DNA from: Umbelopsis ramanniana AG
Taxonomy: Eukaryota > Mucoromycota > Umbelopsidomycetes > Umbelopsidales > Umbelopsidaceae
Reading direction: 5' to 3'
Length of the DNA: 64,000 nucleotides
NCBI RefSeq assembly: GCF_025399195.1
Contig: NW_026252141.1
Coordinates: 1-64,000 of the forward strand
A program made the translations under genes and the position numbers. The notes under the pieces were generated by a model. The model did not search any database. It worked only from the letters and a program-made list of their open reading frames with translations, and was not told the origin of the DNA. Below are positions 23,146 through 34,545 of this stretch, in pieces. Position 1 is the stretch's first letter, and every line of letters starts with the position of its first letter.

Positions 23146-25647
23146 CCAACTGATTCATTTCCCGTGGACCTGAATCCGTACTTAGTGCCTTGCCCGGTAT
23201 GCTCGAAGCTGACGCCGACATGGTACATCAATGACCACTTAGATCGAGATTGCCCTCAGCTTCATAAGCAAGACACAGCAAAGGATACTCCACAAGAGGC
23301 ATCAAAGGAAGTGCGTAGCCCGACGCAACAGAATCCATGGACTCAAGCTTCGCCACAGCAGAGCCCTTTGAAATCGAGTCCAACGCAACAGAACTCTCGA
23401 ACACAAAGCTCAAGTCAACAGAATTTTCTAAAGCAAGGATCTACTCAGCAAGGACTTTTGCAAACCAGTCCCTTGAAACCTCCTCCCGCCCAGCAAAGCC
23501 TGGTCAAGACAGGTACCTCGACGTCAAGCAAGAATGAGAGTGTAAGTTGCGAAAACAGTAGAGAATTTGGAAAGCTCGATGATTTAAGGAGATTATTTCG
23601 TTCATTAGATCTTCAGTATGGGCAAAAAGCGATCGATGGACGAATCGGACGTGCCGAAGAACGGTTTATCGCAAGAGAAACAGACAGCGCAGGCCGCTTC
23701 TGCAGACACAAAAATGACCAGCAAGGACAGTGGAAGACCAATAGAAGCGTCAACTCAGAATCCCGGCTCACCAGAACGAAAGAAACCACGAATACAGTCT
23801 AATGTTAATAATGCGATGCCATTAGCTGCTAAAGGTAGATGTTGTGACAAAATGCGAGTATCATGCCTAAACACTCACACCTATCATCCCTAGTGCGGCC
23901 GACTGCAATGGAACATTTTGTTGGGCAAAATGATCTAATGGGCGAGAACGGTATTCTGCGGGCATTCATTAGAAATAACAAGCTTCCATCGATGATCTTA
24001 TGGTATGTGTCGAGAGAAAGTCTATTGGAGCGTCAGAACCTTTAAACCAATTGTGTGAACCTTGCTTTGTAGGGGACCTCCTGGCAGCGGCAAAACCACC
24101 ATTGCCCGGTTGATATCAAAGATGGTGTCTGCGCGATGTGTAGAACTGAGTGCGACATCTCATGGTGCCGCTGATGTTAGAAAGGTTGCCGACGAGGCCA
24201 TGAACCATTTGAAAATGCTTGGCCAGAAGACTATTGTATTTTTGGACGAAATTCATCGATTCAAAAGAGATCAACAGGACATATTGCTTCCACACGTCGA
24301 AAGGGGAACCATCACGCTGATAGGCGCCACCACCGAGAATCCAAGGTATGAGATCTTGAGAACCTGTCGATTTTATCTTTTGGAGCACCTTCTGATAGCT
24401 TCACACTAGTTTCAAATTGAATTCAGCCTTACTGTCACGATGCAGGGTGTTTGTACTTAACAGGCTGAGTGAAGAGGAATTATATCAGATTGTGGCACGA
24501 GCGTTGCATATATGGAGAAGTGACGAAGAAGGATCTGAGGAAGCAGCGCCAGTAACAAACAAATCAGACGAGGCTGCTTTGCTCCAGTTGGCTCAAGTGA
24601 GTGACGGAGATGGTAAGTTTGAGTCAATGGACACAGACTGGAAACCTTGCTCTGGTACTCACAATCATCCAAAGCTCGTACCGCCTTGAATATACTCGAC
24701 ATTGCTACTAGCGTTCTTCCGTCGCCATTAAGTCCGCTTACACCAGAGGACGTGAAAGGTAAGCTAGTACTCAGCTGTGCAATGCGTTTTTAAAAAACAA
24801 TTAATCAAAACCCTTCCATTCTCGTATCTCAGCTGCGTTCCAACGGTCGCATCTATTGTATGATAGAAATGCGGAAGAACACTACAACATCATAAGCGCA
24901 CTTCATAAGAGTATCAGAGGAAGGTAGGGGTGTGCAATTTGTTGACCTATGCCAAGTTGGATTCAAAAGTGCTCACACCGTAGTCTTGTAGTGATGCTGA
25001 TGCGGCATTGTATTGGCTGGGCCGAATGCTTCAAGGAGGAGAGGATCCATTGTATATTGCTAGGCGGTTAGTGAGAGCAGCTAGCGAGGATATTGGCCTG
25101 GCAGATAACACTGCATTACCACTGGTAAGAAGAAGTATACTAGAAAATAATAATCAGAACATGAGACGCAATCTAACTTGCTAGGGGCCCATTTCAAGGC
25201 AGTCAGCGCATATCAAGCTTGCGAGCGAATTGGAATGCCCGAATGTGATACCATATTAGCACACCTTGTTGTGCACCTTGCAGAAACAAAGAAGAGTGTT
25301 CGAGTATACAAAGCATACAACAAGGTAAGACTTGTATTCAGTCGTGCGAGGCAGAATGGTCTATGATATTTATCTATTGGGTTCATACAAAGGTCAAGGA
25401 AGTCATTGCTAAGGAGCCAAATTTACCTGTTCCAATGCATATACGGAATGCACCAACGAAGCTAATGAAGGTACAGTCAGTCTGCCCGTAAGTTGATGAA
25501 AATGGCTTCGTTAACTCAATGAAATCTGCTTTGCAGAATCTTGGATATGGGGCTGGGTACAAGTACAACCCAGACTACGAAGAGCCCGTCGATCAGGATT
25601 ACCTCCCCAAAGACTTACCCACCAAGAAGTTCTTGGACACGGACTGA
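23146..25647 (+). CDS. MGS1: WRNIP1/Mgs1 AAA+ ATPase with UBZ zinc finger
   Basis: Replication-stress ATPase related to bacterial RarA; it binds ubiquitinated PCNA via its UBZ finger. The first clear exon (about 23146-23541) encodes the UBZ4 motif CPVC...HLDRDC, then a Gln/Ser/Pro-rich linker. A 67-nt intron (23542-23608) leads to exon 23609-23834, and 23894-24002 begins [12 protein letters not shown]. Walker [10 protein letters not shown] is re-formed across the next intron, followed by Walker [11 protein letters not shown], the arginine-finger region ATTENPSF and LLSRC. The C-terminal helical domain ends FLDTD at 25647. The start codon is unresolved. No in-frame ATG precedes the UBZ in this exon, and the nearest upstream ATG (23072) gives a 25-nt exon in the wrong phase. 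The first in-frame ATG, at 23615, would lose the UBZ. Confidence 0.85.
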
Positions 25648-25873
25648 AGGATATGTAAAAGAGCAGCCAAAGAAAGAAAGCATACCCAGTCTTGATGAGT
25701 CTTTACTTTATTGTAGAAACACACATATAGGACAATCGAAAGAGCAAGAAGAAATGAAATATAACATAAAGAAATCATCGACGGAGTCAGACAAAAATCA
25801 ACACAAAGCTGTACACAAAATTTAGAAAGGAAGAATTGGATGGGAAAATGTCTCTTTTGTTCTTTACTGGCAA

Positions 25874-28800
25874 TTATGAGTCCAATGCCATGTCATTATC
25901 ACCAGAAGGTCCCAGTAACCTGTTTGCTTGTTCTTCTTTTTCGGCTTTTTCGTGCTCTGATAAACCACGGCACCATCCCGTCGTAGACGATTCCAACCAG
26001 CTGTTCCACTTGGGTTGTTTTTGTATTTCAGTTACCTCCGTCGTTTGGGAGCTTGGTGGTCTCATAAAGATATCTTCTGACCCGATGATATAGAACATAT
26101 GATATGTGTCCCGACATATCTTGTATTGCATCCCTGATCTTACAAAGAGTTTGTTGAGATGCTTGTCATGGAGATTAGGACGCAAGTTTCTGTAAACACA
26201 TGGGTCAGCACCGACGGTTCTGCATGGACATGTCATCCACTCAACTCACCTCTTGAGGAACGTGGGTTGTAATCGACTTTCATCAATGCCCTCCGTTGTC
26301 TTTACCCAGTCCATGTAGCTAGCAACGTAGTTTTCATACTTGTCCTCAGCACTAGTCTCAAGCATGTAGTCGTCTTTTCCAAGAAGTTGAATGGTCATCT
26401 GAAGGCTATCATTATCCTGTTGGTGGGAGTTTGCAGGCAATCAGCAAAGGAACACGACATATAGAATACGAGTTAGCAACTTACAAGATTGATCTTATAA
26501 AGATTTTCGTCAGAGCCCACAATATCCTCAGCTCTCAACCGATAAACAGATATGAGTCGAGGAGAAGTGCTCTCTAAATCACGGTCGCTCTGGAAAAGCT
26601 GAACCAACTCAGAGGACTTTGTGTCATGCGACAAAGTTTGAATCTGGTGGTGGAAAAAAAATTAAGAACATGGCCTTCATTGTACATCAATATGGGTAGT
26701 GTCGGCTCATACCTGTTTGATCAATGCCGACACAAGCTTGTCTATAGTGAAGAGTATGTATGCTTCAGTGCCAAAGATATATCGACAACATTCTTCAAAG
26801 GTTTGCTGTTCAATGTTGTAATCGGGATCGAAAAATTTGTCAATCAAGTCCAACAAAGCTCCATAGGTGCCATTTGAATAGTCTAGATCAAGAGCTGAAG
26901 GAAAAGAAATGAATTATTCGATCTACCTCAAGAAATTTTACTGTCGTTGGTTAAAAGCATTTAAAGGCTTACCATCAAAGCGAGTGTACTGAATACCCAG
27001 CTCGATGGCCGTCTTGTTGAGGTTCCTTGATCGCTTTGGATCAGCTTCCATTCGTTCACTCAGTTCCTTCATTTTAACCAGTCTTTCATACATGAGCTGA
27101 ACACAAAAGGGGAGCGTTAATAAATGTGAATGGGTTATACACCACGGTACAAACTGCTACCTACCTGGTATTGTCTAAAGAAAACATAGAAAGAGTTGTT
27201 GCAGAAGAGGCTGAACACCGTTCGTTTGCGGGCAATGGGTGCAGTGGCAGCAGCCGCTTGAGCCAAAATACTGTCGTCTTCGTTGGTGACTGTTTCCATA
27301 GGAACATCCTCTATACCGTTCACTTTTTCAGCATCAGCTGAAGTGACATCATCGGCGGCGGCTTTACCATCCACTTCAGTGTCGGCGGTGTCATCCTTTT
27401 TCTCAACGTCGCCTTCCGTATCTTCATGCTTGACAACGGCTTCATCACTAGAGGGAGAGCCGGATCTGGAACGAGCATGGTTGGTTTCCTTTGTTTTTCG
27501 AGTCAACACATCGCGAAGCAAATCGGAGGGACCTCCATCATCATCTCGTCGAGCACTTCGGCCACGTTTGCCACGCTTACGGGAGCTAGGCGATCGACTA
27601 ACATCGCCATCGGATTCGTACGAGTTGACAGAGCGTGTTTCATCATCGTCGTCCATAGGCTCATCGTCTTCATCATCATCGTCATCTTCGCGCAACAAGT
27701 TCTCAGGAACAATATCTTGGACACCAAAGCACAATGGAATGAACATCTTCATAAACGTTCGAATCTTGCCTCTATCACTCTTGTTGTCTGAACCACTTTG
27801 TCGATCCAAAAAGGAAAACACAACTCGCGTGATGTCTTTGAAAATAGCCTTGTCCGTCATAGAATAAGAGAGCTGATGGTTGGGTCTGTTGATGGCACCG
27901 GGCGAATTGTCAGACTCAGATTCCTTCTCTCTTGCATCGATCTGGTCATTATAAAGATTCTCAATTTCAGACACAAGCGCCTTTGGAACGATGGTTCGTC
28001 TGTCATTACTCTTGAACGTTGCGCCTTGATAATCAAGTGCTCGGTAAAAGTTCTTTGCATCGGTTTCTCGCCACAGTTTGTTCCATTCACGCTGTAGAAG
28101 AAATTGGGGTGTGCGTCGATGAGCCTCCCATCAAGGTTGGGCATGTTGGAAAAAGAGAGAAGAAAAACTTACCTGTGCTTTCTTCCATTCCGCATCCTTC
28201 TTCTTCAGTCGACTAAGCACAATAGGTAGAACATGGGCGGGGTTATTATGAAGGAGATCAATAATTTCATGGCCACGTTCCTTGTCATAGACTTTCTTAA
28301 TGATTCGTTGATATATAGAGGTGGTTTGACCGCCAAGGCCAGCTGGTAGACGAAGACGACTCTTTTCTTCCAACGACATTTCTGCAATATCTCTAGCAAG
28401 TGGCTCCATCAAGGCAATGACGTTCAAGTTGGCTTCGATGTTGAGATCATATTCGTATCTGTAAACAATCGTTTAACAACCACCCTTGGGACCAACAATA
28501 CAATATCTATGATGAGGAGAGAAACCATACCTTTCTTCCTCGCAGCGATGAAGTGCTTCTTCGTGCTGGTTCTTCTTGGAAGCTTGGAAGCCACTGTCTT
28601 CGGAGGCCCAAGTTGGATGAGATACATATTCATCATTGAGAACTTCCCAGCAGAGATCATCACGACCAGAGCAAGCAACAGTGTGCCACTAGAAAAATTG
28701 CAAACAGCGTTTGTGAGTTATAGATATCCTTGGGGTTCAGGCTCAATCCATATCCGAAACAATTTGGGTATATGTATCGACTTGAGTATCACTGCTTAAA

Positions 28801-31003
28801 AGACTTACCTCAACAGGGAGGACACGATAACTTGGGCTAGATTTAACAGTCTGGCAGTGAACAAGGTCAGGCTTAGGCAACAGCTCGGGAAGGTTATCAG
28901 TCAATCGATTGCGACCGTCATAACCAACATAGGCTTTAAACCATTCAAACAGCTCCCAGTTTCCACCAATGAATGGTTCGACCTGGTCAACCAACATGTT
29001 TTGGTCAATGATCTGCTGTGTATGAAGGTTGAGAACCTTCAAGAATTCTTCATAGACAGCCTTGTTGTTGAAGTACTTCTTGACACGATCAAAGAATTCA
29101 ATTTCTTCAGCGGTGACAATGGCCTTATTGGATGACGCAGATGTCGGTGAGAGTGGGAAGCCTAAATGGTCATTACGCATAGAACCATCCATGCCTTTAT
29201 GATAATGTTTTGAACGCTTTGAGACCTGAGAGTATTAATTAGATCTGAACAAAAAGATGTCACGACTTTGCTGAACCATTTCTCACCTTGGTAAGCGATG
29301 TAGGGGCCATCTTGTCGGCATAAGCAGGGTTTCTCTTCTTTTTGGCAACTCCCATGCCGGGAGGTGAGCCATGGTCTAAATCTTTGGGAGACAAAATAAC
29401 GTTACAAACAAAGACAAGTACAAGTCGGTCGAGAGTACTCAACATACCGAATAAAGCAGCGGAAGCGGGGGTCTGATTGCCAGATGTGTCAGGAAGAAAT
29501 GCTTTGAATTCATCCAACAAATCCACTGAGCCATTGAACAAGATCTGAACCTGAGCATACACCTGAGGAAGTAAAAAAAGAGCATCATCGATATCAATAA
29601 ACAGCGAAATAATGAACCGTTTTAAGTCAACACTGTACCTCTTGAATAGGCTTTTGCTCCTTCTGATAGGTTTGTAGTATTTCCAGAAATTGTTTATAGG
29701 TATCCGGTTCATTAGAGAAGCGGTTCTTGATCTTGTTAACATAATTAATGGCATGGTTGAACTCCACAGGAGCACGTCGACCGCCTGCTTGTTGTTGTTG
29801 CTGTTGCTGCTGTTGTGGTGTGGATGGAGGTTGTTGATGTGGAGGTTGGGGTTGAACAGACTGATGTCGCATGCCAGGTGAGGTTTGAGACGAACTCAAA
29901 GGATGGTATATGTTTGGAGGCTGTGACATGTGAGGGATACCATGATGATGAGGTGACTGCACTGAACCAGAAGAGCCAGGTGTGTGGGGAGGTACATGCG
30001 AGTAACCTGGAGGGTGCTGGTAATACTGGGAATGCGATGGATGTTCATGGGATAGATTAAGGGGATCACCAGCCGTTGTGCTAGTAGTGCCGGTTGGCGT
30101 GGTGACCCGAATGACATCTTGATCGTTGGAGCCCACAGTACATTCGATTCGATAACCAGGAGGTAAAAATGTGTTGAAACCAGAAATTAATCCTGGATGA
30201 CCTCTAAACAAAGTGGATACCCTCTCAATGACCCCAGGTGTATCGATTCTAATATGAACGGGAACAACAGTGTTAAAGTTGGGCTCAAGGAGCAGCTGAA
30301 GAAAAATGGAAACTTACGCTTGACTCTTAAAATCTTTCATGATATCCAAAAATCGATTGTATACATCTGGCTGATCAGAGAACTTGACTTTGACCTGATC
30401 CAGGTAACTTAGCGCATCTCGAACATTCAAAGGCCGGTACCCAGCAGCTTGTTGTTGCTGTGAGGAAGTGGGAGCGGCAGAGGAGGACGATGGTAAAACA
30501 TGGGAAGATGGCGGTGGTGAGCTGGGAGGACGGGGGATGGATGCAGATGGAGCGGGTATGGAGGAAGTGCTCATAGGTGAAGAGGTGGCTGGTGAGTGAG
30601 ACATCAAGGAAGAAGCCGGCACCGTAGAAGGGGGAGGTAAAGTGGTAGGATTCCCTCTATCGGAAATACCGTTGACTTGGTCTTGTGGTAATCCAACCAT
30701 GGCACTGGGTGGTGGAAGAGGTGTTGAGGATGGCTGTCGCATAGAAGGACTGGTTTCTGATGCAGAGGGAATTGGGCTTTGGTAAGCCGACGGTTCGCTC
30801 ACTCTTGCTGGTGGCAGGGACGATGGTGAGTTCGCCGATGGGGCATGTGGAGATGGGTAAGCATTGGTTGGTACATTCATTGGCGAAGTCTGGCCTTGAT
30901 ATGTAGCTCCAGGTGGAGGTCTAAGCAAGCAGTGGGTTAATGGTGGGGGGGGGGGTTATATTTCCATCCGCTGCGGGACTTACCTGGAGGTATTAGCCTG
31001 CAT
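25874..31003 (-). CDS. SIN3: SIN3 histone deacetylase complex scaffold
   Basis: Nuclear co-repressor scaffold that brings Rpd3/HDAC to promoters. The gene starts with a 20-nt coding exon (31003-30984) spliced to a long Pro/Ser/Thr-rich N-terminus. Three paired amphipathic helix domains are seen: PAH1 ([20 protein letters not shown]), PAH2 ([20 protein letters not shown], near 29740) and PAH3 ([19 protein letters not shown], near 29090). The HDAC-interaction region ([10 protein letters not shown], then the segment near 28550 and [12 protein letters not shown]) and the SIN3 C-terminal domain with a long acidic Asp/Glu patch (27720-27640) follow. About a dozen introns; the protein should exceed 1200 aa. 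A polyglutamine run sits between PAH1 and PAH2. Divergent from the PNPOx-like gene (262 bp between starts). Confidence 0.95.
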
Positions 31004-31265
31004 GGCTGCTCAATTCAAATACAATTCAGTGGATGTCAATACAACCAGCAGCAGTGTAGAAAGCGTTCCTATTTGCACAGAGCAGTGGGAGCAACTGGGG
31101 GAGAGACGAGAGCGCGCGCCGCCTCCGACTCACCGCTGAAAGGCCCATTTCCCTAAGCTGAGGCGGAGATGCAAAGACCAAGCCACCGGCCATTTCGCTG
31201 TCACAGGTCAGCTTCATCGGGGACTGATTAAAGGGAACCGGTGCTAGTTCAACTGGAATTGCATC
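31004..31265. promoter_or_regulatory. Divergent promoter region SIN3 / PNPOx-like gene
   Basis: 262 bp shared by two divergent starts. It is GC-richer than neighbouring spacers around 31085-31145. No named element could be assigned. Confidence 0.4.
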
Positions 31266-32207
31266 ATGAATGGTTTGAAGCGGCAATCATCATCATCAGA
31301 CACTTGGTTAACCAATCCAAAGGCCTCTGCAGACATGGCTGCTTGGTTCGAACGTCTGAAGAAAAGCTATACTCGAAACTTTGTATACTCCGAAGAACCA
31401 GGTACGTTCCTCTACTTTATGCAAACCGCTGCTTTGAAGTGGAAAGAAGGTCTTATGGTCCAATAGTCTTTGTCCATATGTCCAATATCCGCCGTTCAGG
31501 CGACGTGTCGATGCATTCCCTTCCTTTTCAAGATTTTCTAGAAGATGATTGCCGTTTCCTCTTGTTCTTGCTGGCCATGAACGATAATTTATTAATGGGC
31601 GATATCAAATCCGATCCCAATGTTAAATTATGCTGGTAAGTCTCTGTGATTGGTTGCTTGAAAGCAACTGGCCTCTAATAGGGTTATGGCTACAGGAGTA
31701 TGCCAAAAACGAAAGAGCACTTTTATCTTCAGGGCAAGTTTTACATTGCTTCGGCGCCAATCCAAGTCACGCGGTTCCCCCCACCTAAAATCGTCGATAG
31801 CGATGTGTCTGCGGTGGACTATTGGGAAGCAGAACGATCTAAGCAGTGGAAGCAATTGGACAAACGTACTCGAGCCACGTTCACTTGGCCAGCCAGTCGA
31901 GAAGCGCCCAAGTCCGACAACATTGCCTTTTCGTGCTTATCTCTAGATGCACTTCCATCCGAGCCTCTCAAAGCCAAACCTGAGCCTATCAAGATTGTTC
32001 ATGATATCGCTATGGACAACTTTTGTTTGTTGATCTTCAAAATCTCGGCAGTTGAGCATTTCGATTACAGTGTGTTTCCAGCCAAACGAACGGTGAGTAG
32101 CTTTTTTATGAGCTGATTTGTGTAGTCAACGCTGAACCAAAAAGTACTTCTTTTAGATATATACGCTCCAAGGCGGCGATTGCCAGGTCGTGGAAGCCAA
32201 CCCTTGA
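31266..32207 (+). CDS. PNPOx-like FMN-binding split-barrel protein (Alr4036 type)
   Basis: Member of the pyridoxamine 5'-phosphate oxidase-like fold, of the eukaryotic branch annotated as an Alr4036-type FMN-binding domain; the substrate is not established. Exons 31266-31401, 31440-31635, 31696-32092 and 32157-32207 give 259 aa. N-terminal helix WFERLKKSYTRN, strands around YGPIVFVHM, then DIKSDPNVKLCW, the characteristic MPKTKEHFYLQGKFYIAS and, near the end, FCLLIFKISAVEHFDY and IYTLQGGDC. The first intron must be only 38 nt to keep the frame. Canonical PNPO lacks this Trp-Met-Pro-Lys-Thr segment, so I do not call it vitamin B6 oxidase. Confidence 0.78.
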
Positions 32208-32445
32208 TCACGTGACCAGCCTCAATCATCATTTTTCATTAATTTTGACTGCAACTTTCCCACGAACATCAAACCTTTCTTCTTTGTTCGCTTTCTATTT
32301 CGTTTGACTTGTAGTTTATTCAATATACCACAATTTGAATGTTTGAAACTGACGAGATCCGTAAGCAAATCCATCAGAGGATGCTGCTCCTTGCTTGTTG
32401 ATCGTGCTTATCAATGAATTCTATTATTCAGCTGAACATCCAAAC

Positions 32446-33970
32446 ATGAGTACATGGGCACATTTTTACGCTGGAACAATCGCTGGTATGAATGAAAACA
32501 GTGAATGCTTGTGATTGTAGACGCAGTCAGCTCATACCGTGTATGCCTTTATTTTTGTAGGCCTGGCTGGGTTATCAGTCGGACATCCTTTCGGTAGGTG
32601 AATTGTAATCCCACCGCGCTGTTCTGGTATCAGTAATGTATTGACAAAATAAGACTATCCTCCATAGATACAGGTATGGCTTGTGACTAAATAATCAAGT
32701 GATCGACATTTTTCTATTGACACTATGTCATGTAGTGAAAGTACGTCTTCAGTCACGCGAATTAGCTGCTCGATACAATGGAACCTGGAATTGCCTTGTC
32801 ACCATTGTAAAGCAGGAAAAGGTATCAGTATATCCCACTGAATGAAGAATGTTACTATCAACCGAGCTAAAATAGACTGCCAAATTATAGATTTTGGGAC
32901 TCTATAAAGGAATGGTGAGCTAGTTTCCCTGTTTCGGGTATTCATAGAACAACATCATTGACACATGTCGAATAACCATGGCCTGCATCACAGACATCAC
33001 CCGCCGTGAGTTTCAATGCTTTTAATCCAACCATCTATTTTTTTTTACCAAAGGATATTAAACTTTTTGCATAGGCTGGAGTAGCTGCCATCAATGCTTT
33101 AGTATTTGGTGTCTACGGACATTTTATTGAGTTACAGCAACGACACATGGTATTCCCTTCAAAAGACCAGACACAACCGTCTCTCACTAACGTCTTTATT
33201 GCTGGTGTAGCTGCAGGATCAGTTACTAGGTAATGTTTGGTTTGTGCCATGCAGTAAATCAAATAAGTGATGATGATTTAACCTTATCTTACCTACCCAG
33301 CTTCATCACCGGACCTATGGAGCTGGTCAAAATACAACTTCAAAATCAAACCCACACAACAACAAGCAAAGCGTCTCTCAGTGCCCCTCGATACACTGGA
33401 CCTATTGATTGTTTTGTGAAAATATTCCAAAAAGGAGGCATTCGTGCTTGCTATGCTGGACTCACCCCTACTATGCTTAGAGAAATTAGTTTTGGCCCTT
33501 ATTTCGTTACGTTCGAAGTCATTAGCCGACTCTTACGATCATTACAGCCTAATCCAAATGGCAAACTTTCCACCAATGAAGATGATTTGAGTGGGTGGCA
33601 AGTTGTTCTCGCTGGTGGCTCGGCTGGTATCATGGCCTGGTGTTCTACCTATGCTGCAGGTAAGACCTGTTCCCCCTTATCTCGTAGGAGGAGTCTAATT
33701 GCTTATCATTTCTCCTTCTCAGACGTTCTCAAGACGCGCATACAGTCAGAACCTTCACGTTATCGAGGAGTGATAGATTGCGCTCGCCAGTGCTATAAGG
33801 AAGAGGGATGGCGAATTTTTTTCAGAGGTCTCAATGCAACTATTGTACGAGCTTTCCCTTCAAATGCTGCTACCTTTGTCGCTTACACTTGGACCATGAA
33901 AATGTTGTCACCTGTGAATTTACAAGAAGAGGTTCGACCGCTATGCGAAAGCACCAGAGCAGCTTGCTAA
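32446..33970 (+). CDS. Mitochondrial SLC25 carrier (carnitine/ornithine-like clade)
   Basis: Inner-membrane solute carrier with three ~100-residue repeats. Nine exons: 32446-32485, 32561-32593, 32668-32673, 32736-32821, 32891-32914, 32994-33005, 33075-33229, 33301-33659, 33723-33970; total 320 aa with a closed frame. Repeat signatures: GHPFDTVKVRLQ (first, assembled from three exons), ITGPMELVKIQLQ (second), and YAADVLKTRIQ (third), where the kink-forming Pro is Ala. The motif GHPFDTVKVRLQ and the segment YKGMTSPAAGVAAINA resemble acylcarnitine and basic amino acid carriers (SLC25A20/A29/A45), but the substrate cannot be fixed by eye. The exon mosaic is extreme, with exons of 6, 12 and 24 nt. 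Confidence 0.88.
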
Positions 33971-33980
33971 GTTAGTTTAC

Positions 33981-34486
33981 ATGCAACGACCTGTTCGTTC
34001 ACATATACCAACCACTGCAGAGGATAGCTTGAGGGATCCTTTGGGACGAGAGCTTCTTAATAATATCGTGTACTATTGCTTGTCAAGACAAAGAGTAACC
34101 ATGTCTTTTTTTCTATTTTTTTTTATTTTGCTTTTGCTGTTCTTTCAATTAAATCACATTCTTGCTGTGTGCATGTACAGTCTTTGCCAGCCGTCCCTTT
34201 TTGTTTTTGGCAGGGTTATTTTTGTTTGATCCTTATGTTCACCTTGTGGTTTACTATCCCACTTCAGACAATCCTTCATCCGCTGTTTAAACTTTTCTTG
34301 TTATTTGACTACGTTTCTATCTCGATGGTTCATGCAAAGGATGAAGCTGAGTTACTAGCAGATAAAAATAACGATTCTAAGACTGGGCGGGTTTCATACC
34401 AATCAACAGCTAATGCAAATTTGTTACAGATACTACAGGAAAGTGGAGGGAGGAGAGTGATTGAAGTAATAGAGAAGCCTTCCTAG
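33981..34486 (+). CDS. Possible small membrane protein (hypothetical)
   Basis: Candidate two-exon gene: ATG at 33981, exon to 34094, intron 34095-34180 (GTAACC...TACAG), exon 34181-34486, giving 139 aa. The second exon starts SLPAVPFCFWQG, then a strongly hydrophobic stretch (YFCLILMFTLWFTIPL and following) suggesting one or two membrane helices, and a hydrophilic tail ending IEVIEKPS. No family recognised. The start lies only 10 bp after the carrier stop, and the same frame is open back into the carrier's 3' end. It may instead be an alternative carrier C-terminus or spurious. Confidence 0.3.
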
Positions 34487-34545
34487 ATTGAAGGGTTTAA
34501 TTATAAGCGCAATTTTTTTTTTTTTTGGTGTCCGAGGGAATGAAT

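Noticed and set aside
27283-27867. 194-aa plus-strand Ser-rich ORF
   Set aside because: Complement of the acidic and Arg/Ser-rich part of SIN3; its serine runs are the reverse of Asp/Glu codons.
29770-29820. Trinucleotide repeat as a mobile or CRISPR-like array
   Set aside because: It is the polyglutamine coding tract of SIN3. No CRISPR-like spaced repeats exist anywhere in the window.
31026-31286. 86-aa minus-strand ORF between SIN3 and the PNPOx-like gene
   Set aside because: Occupies the shared promoter, no family features; the SIN3 start at 31003 is well supported by its splice into the PAH-containing exon.
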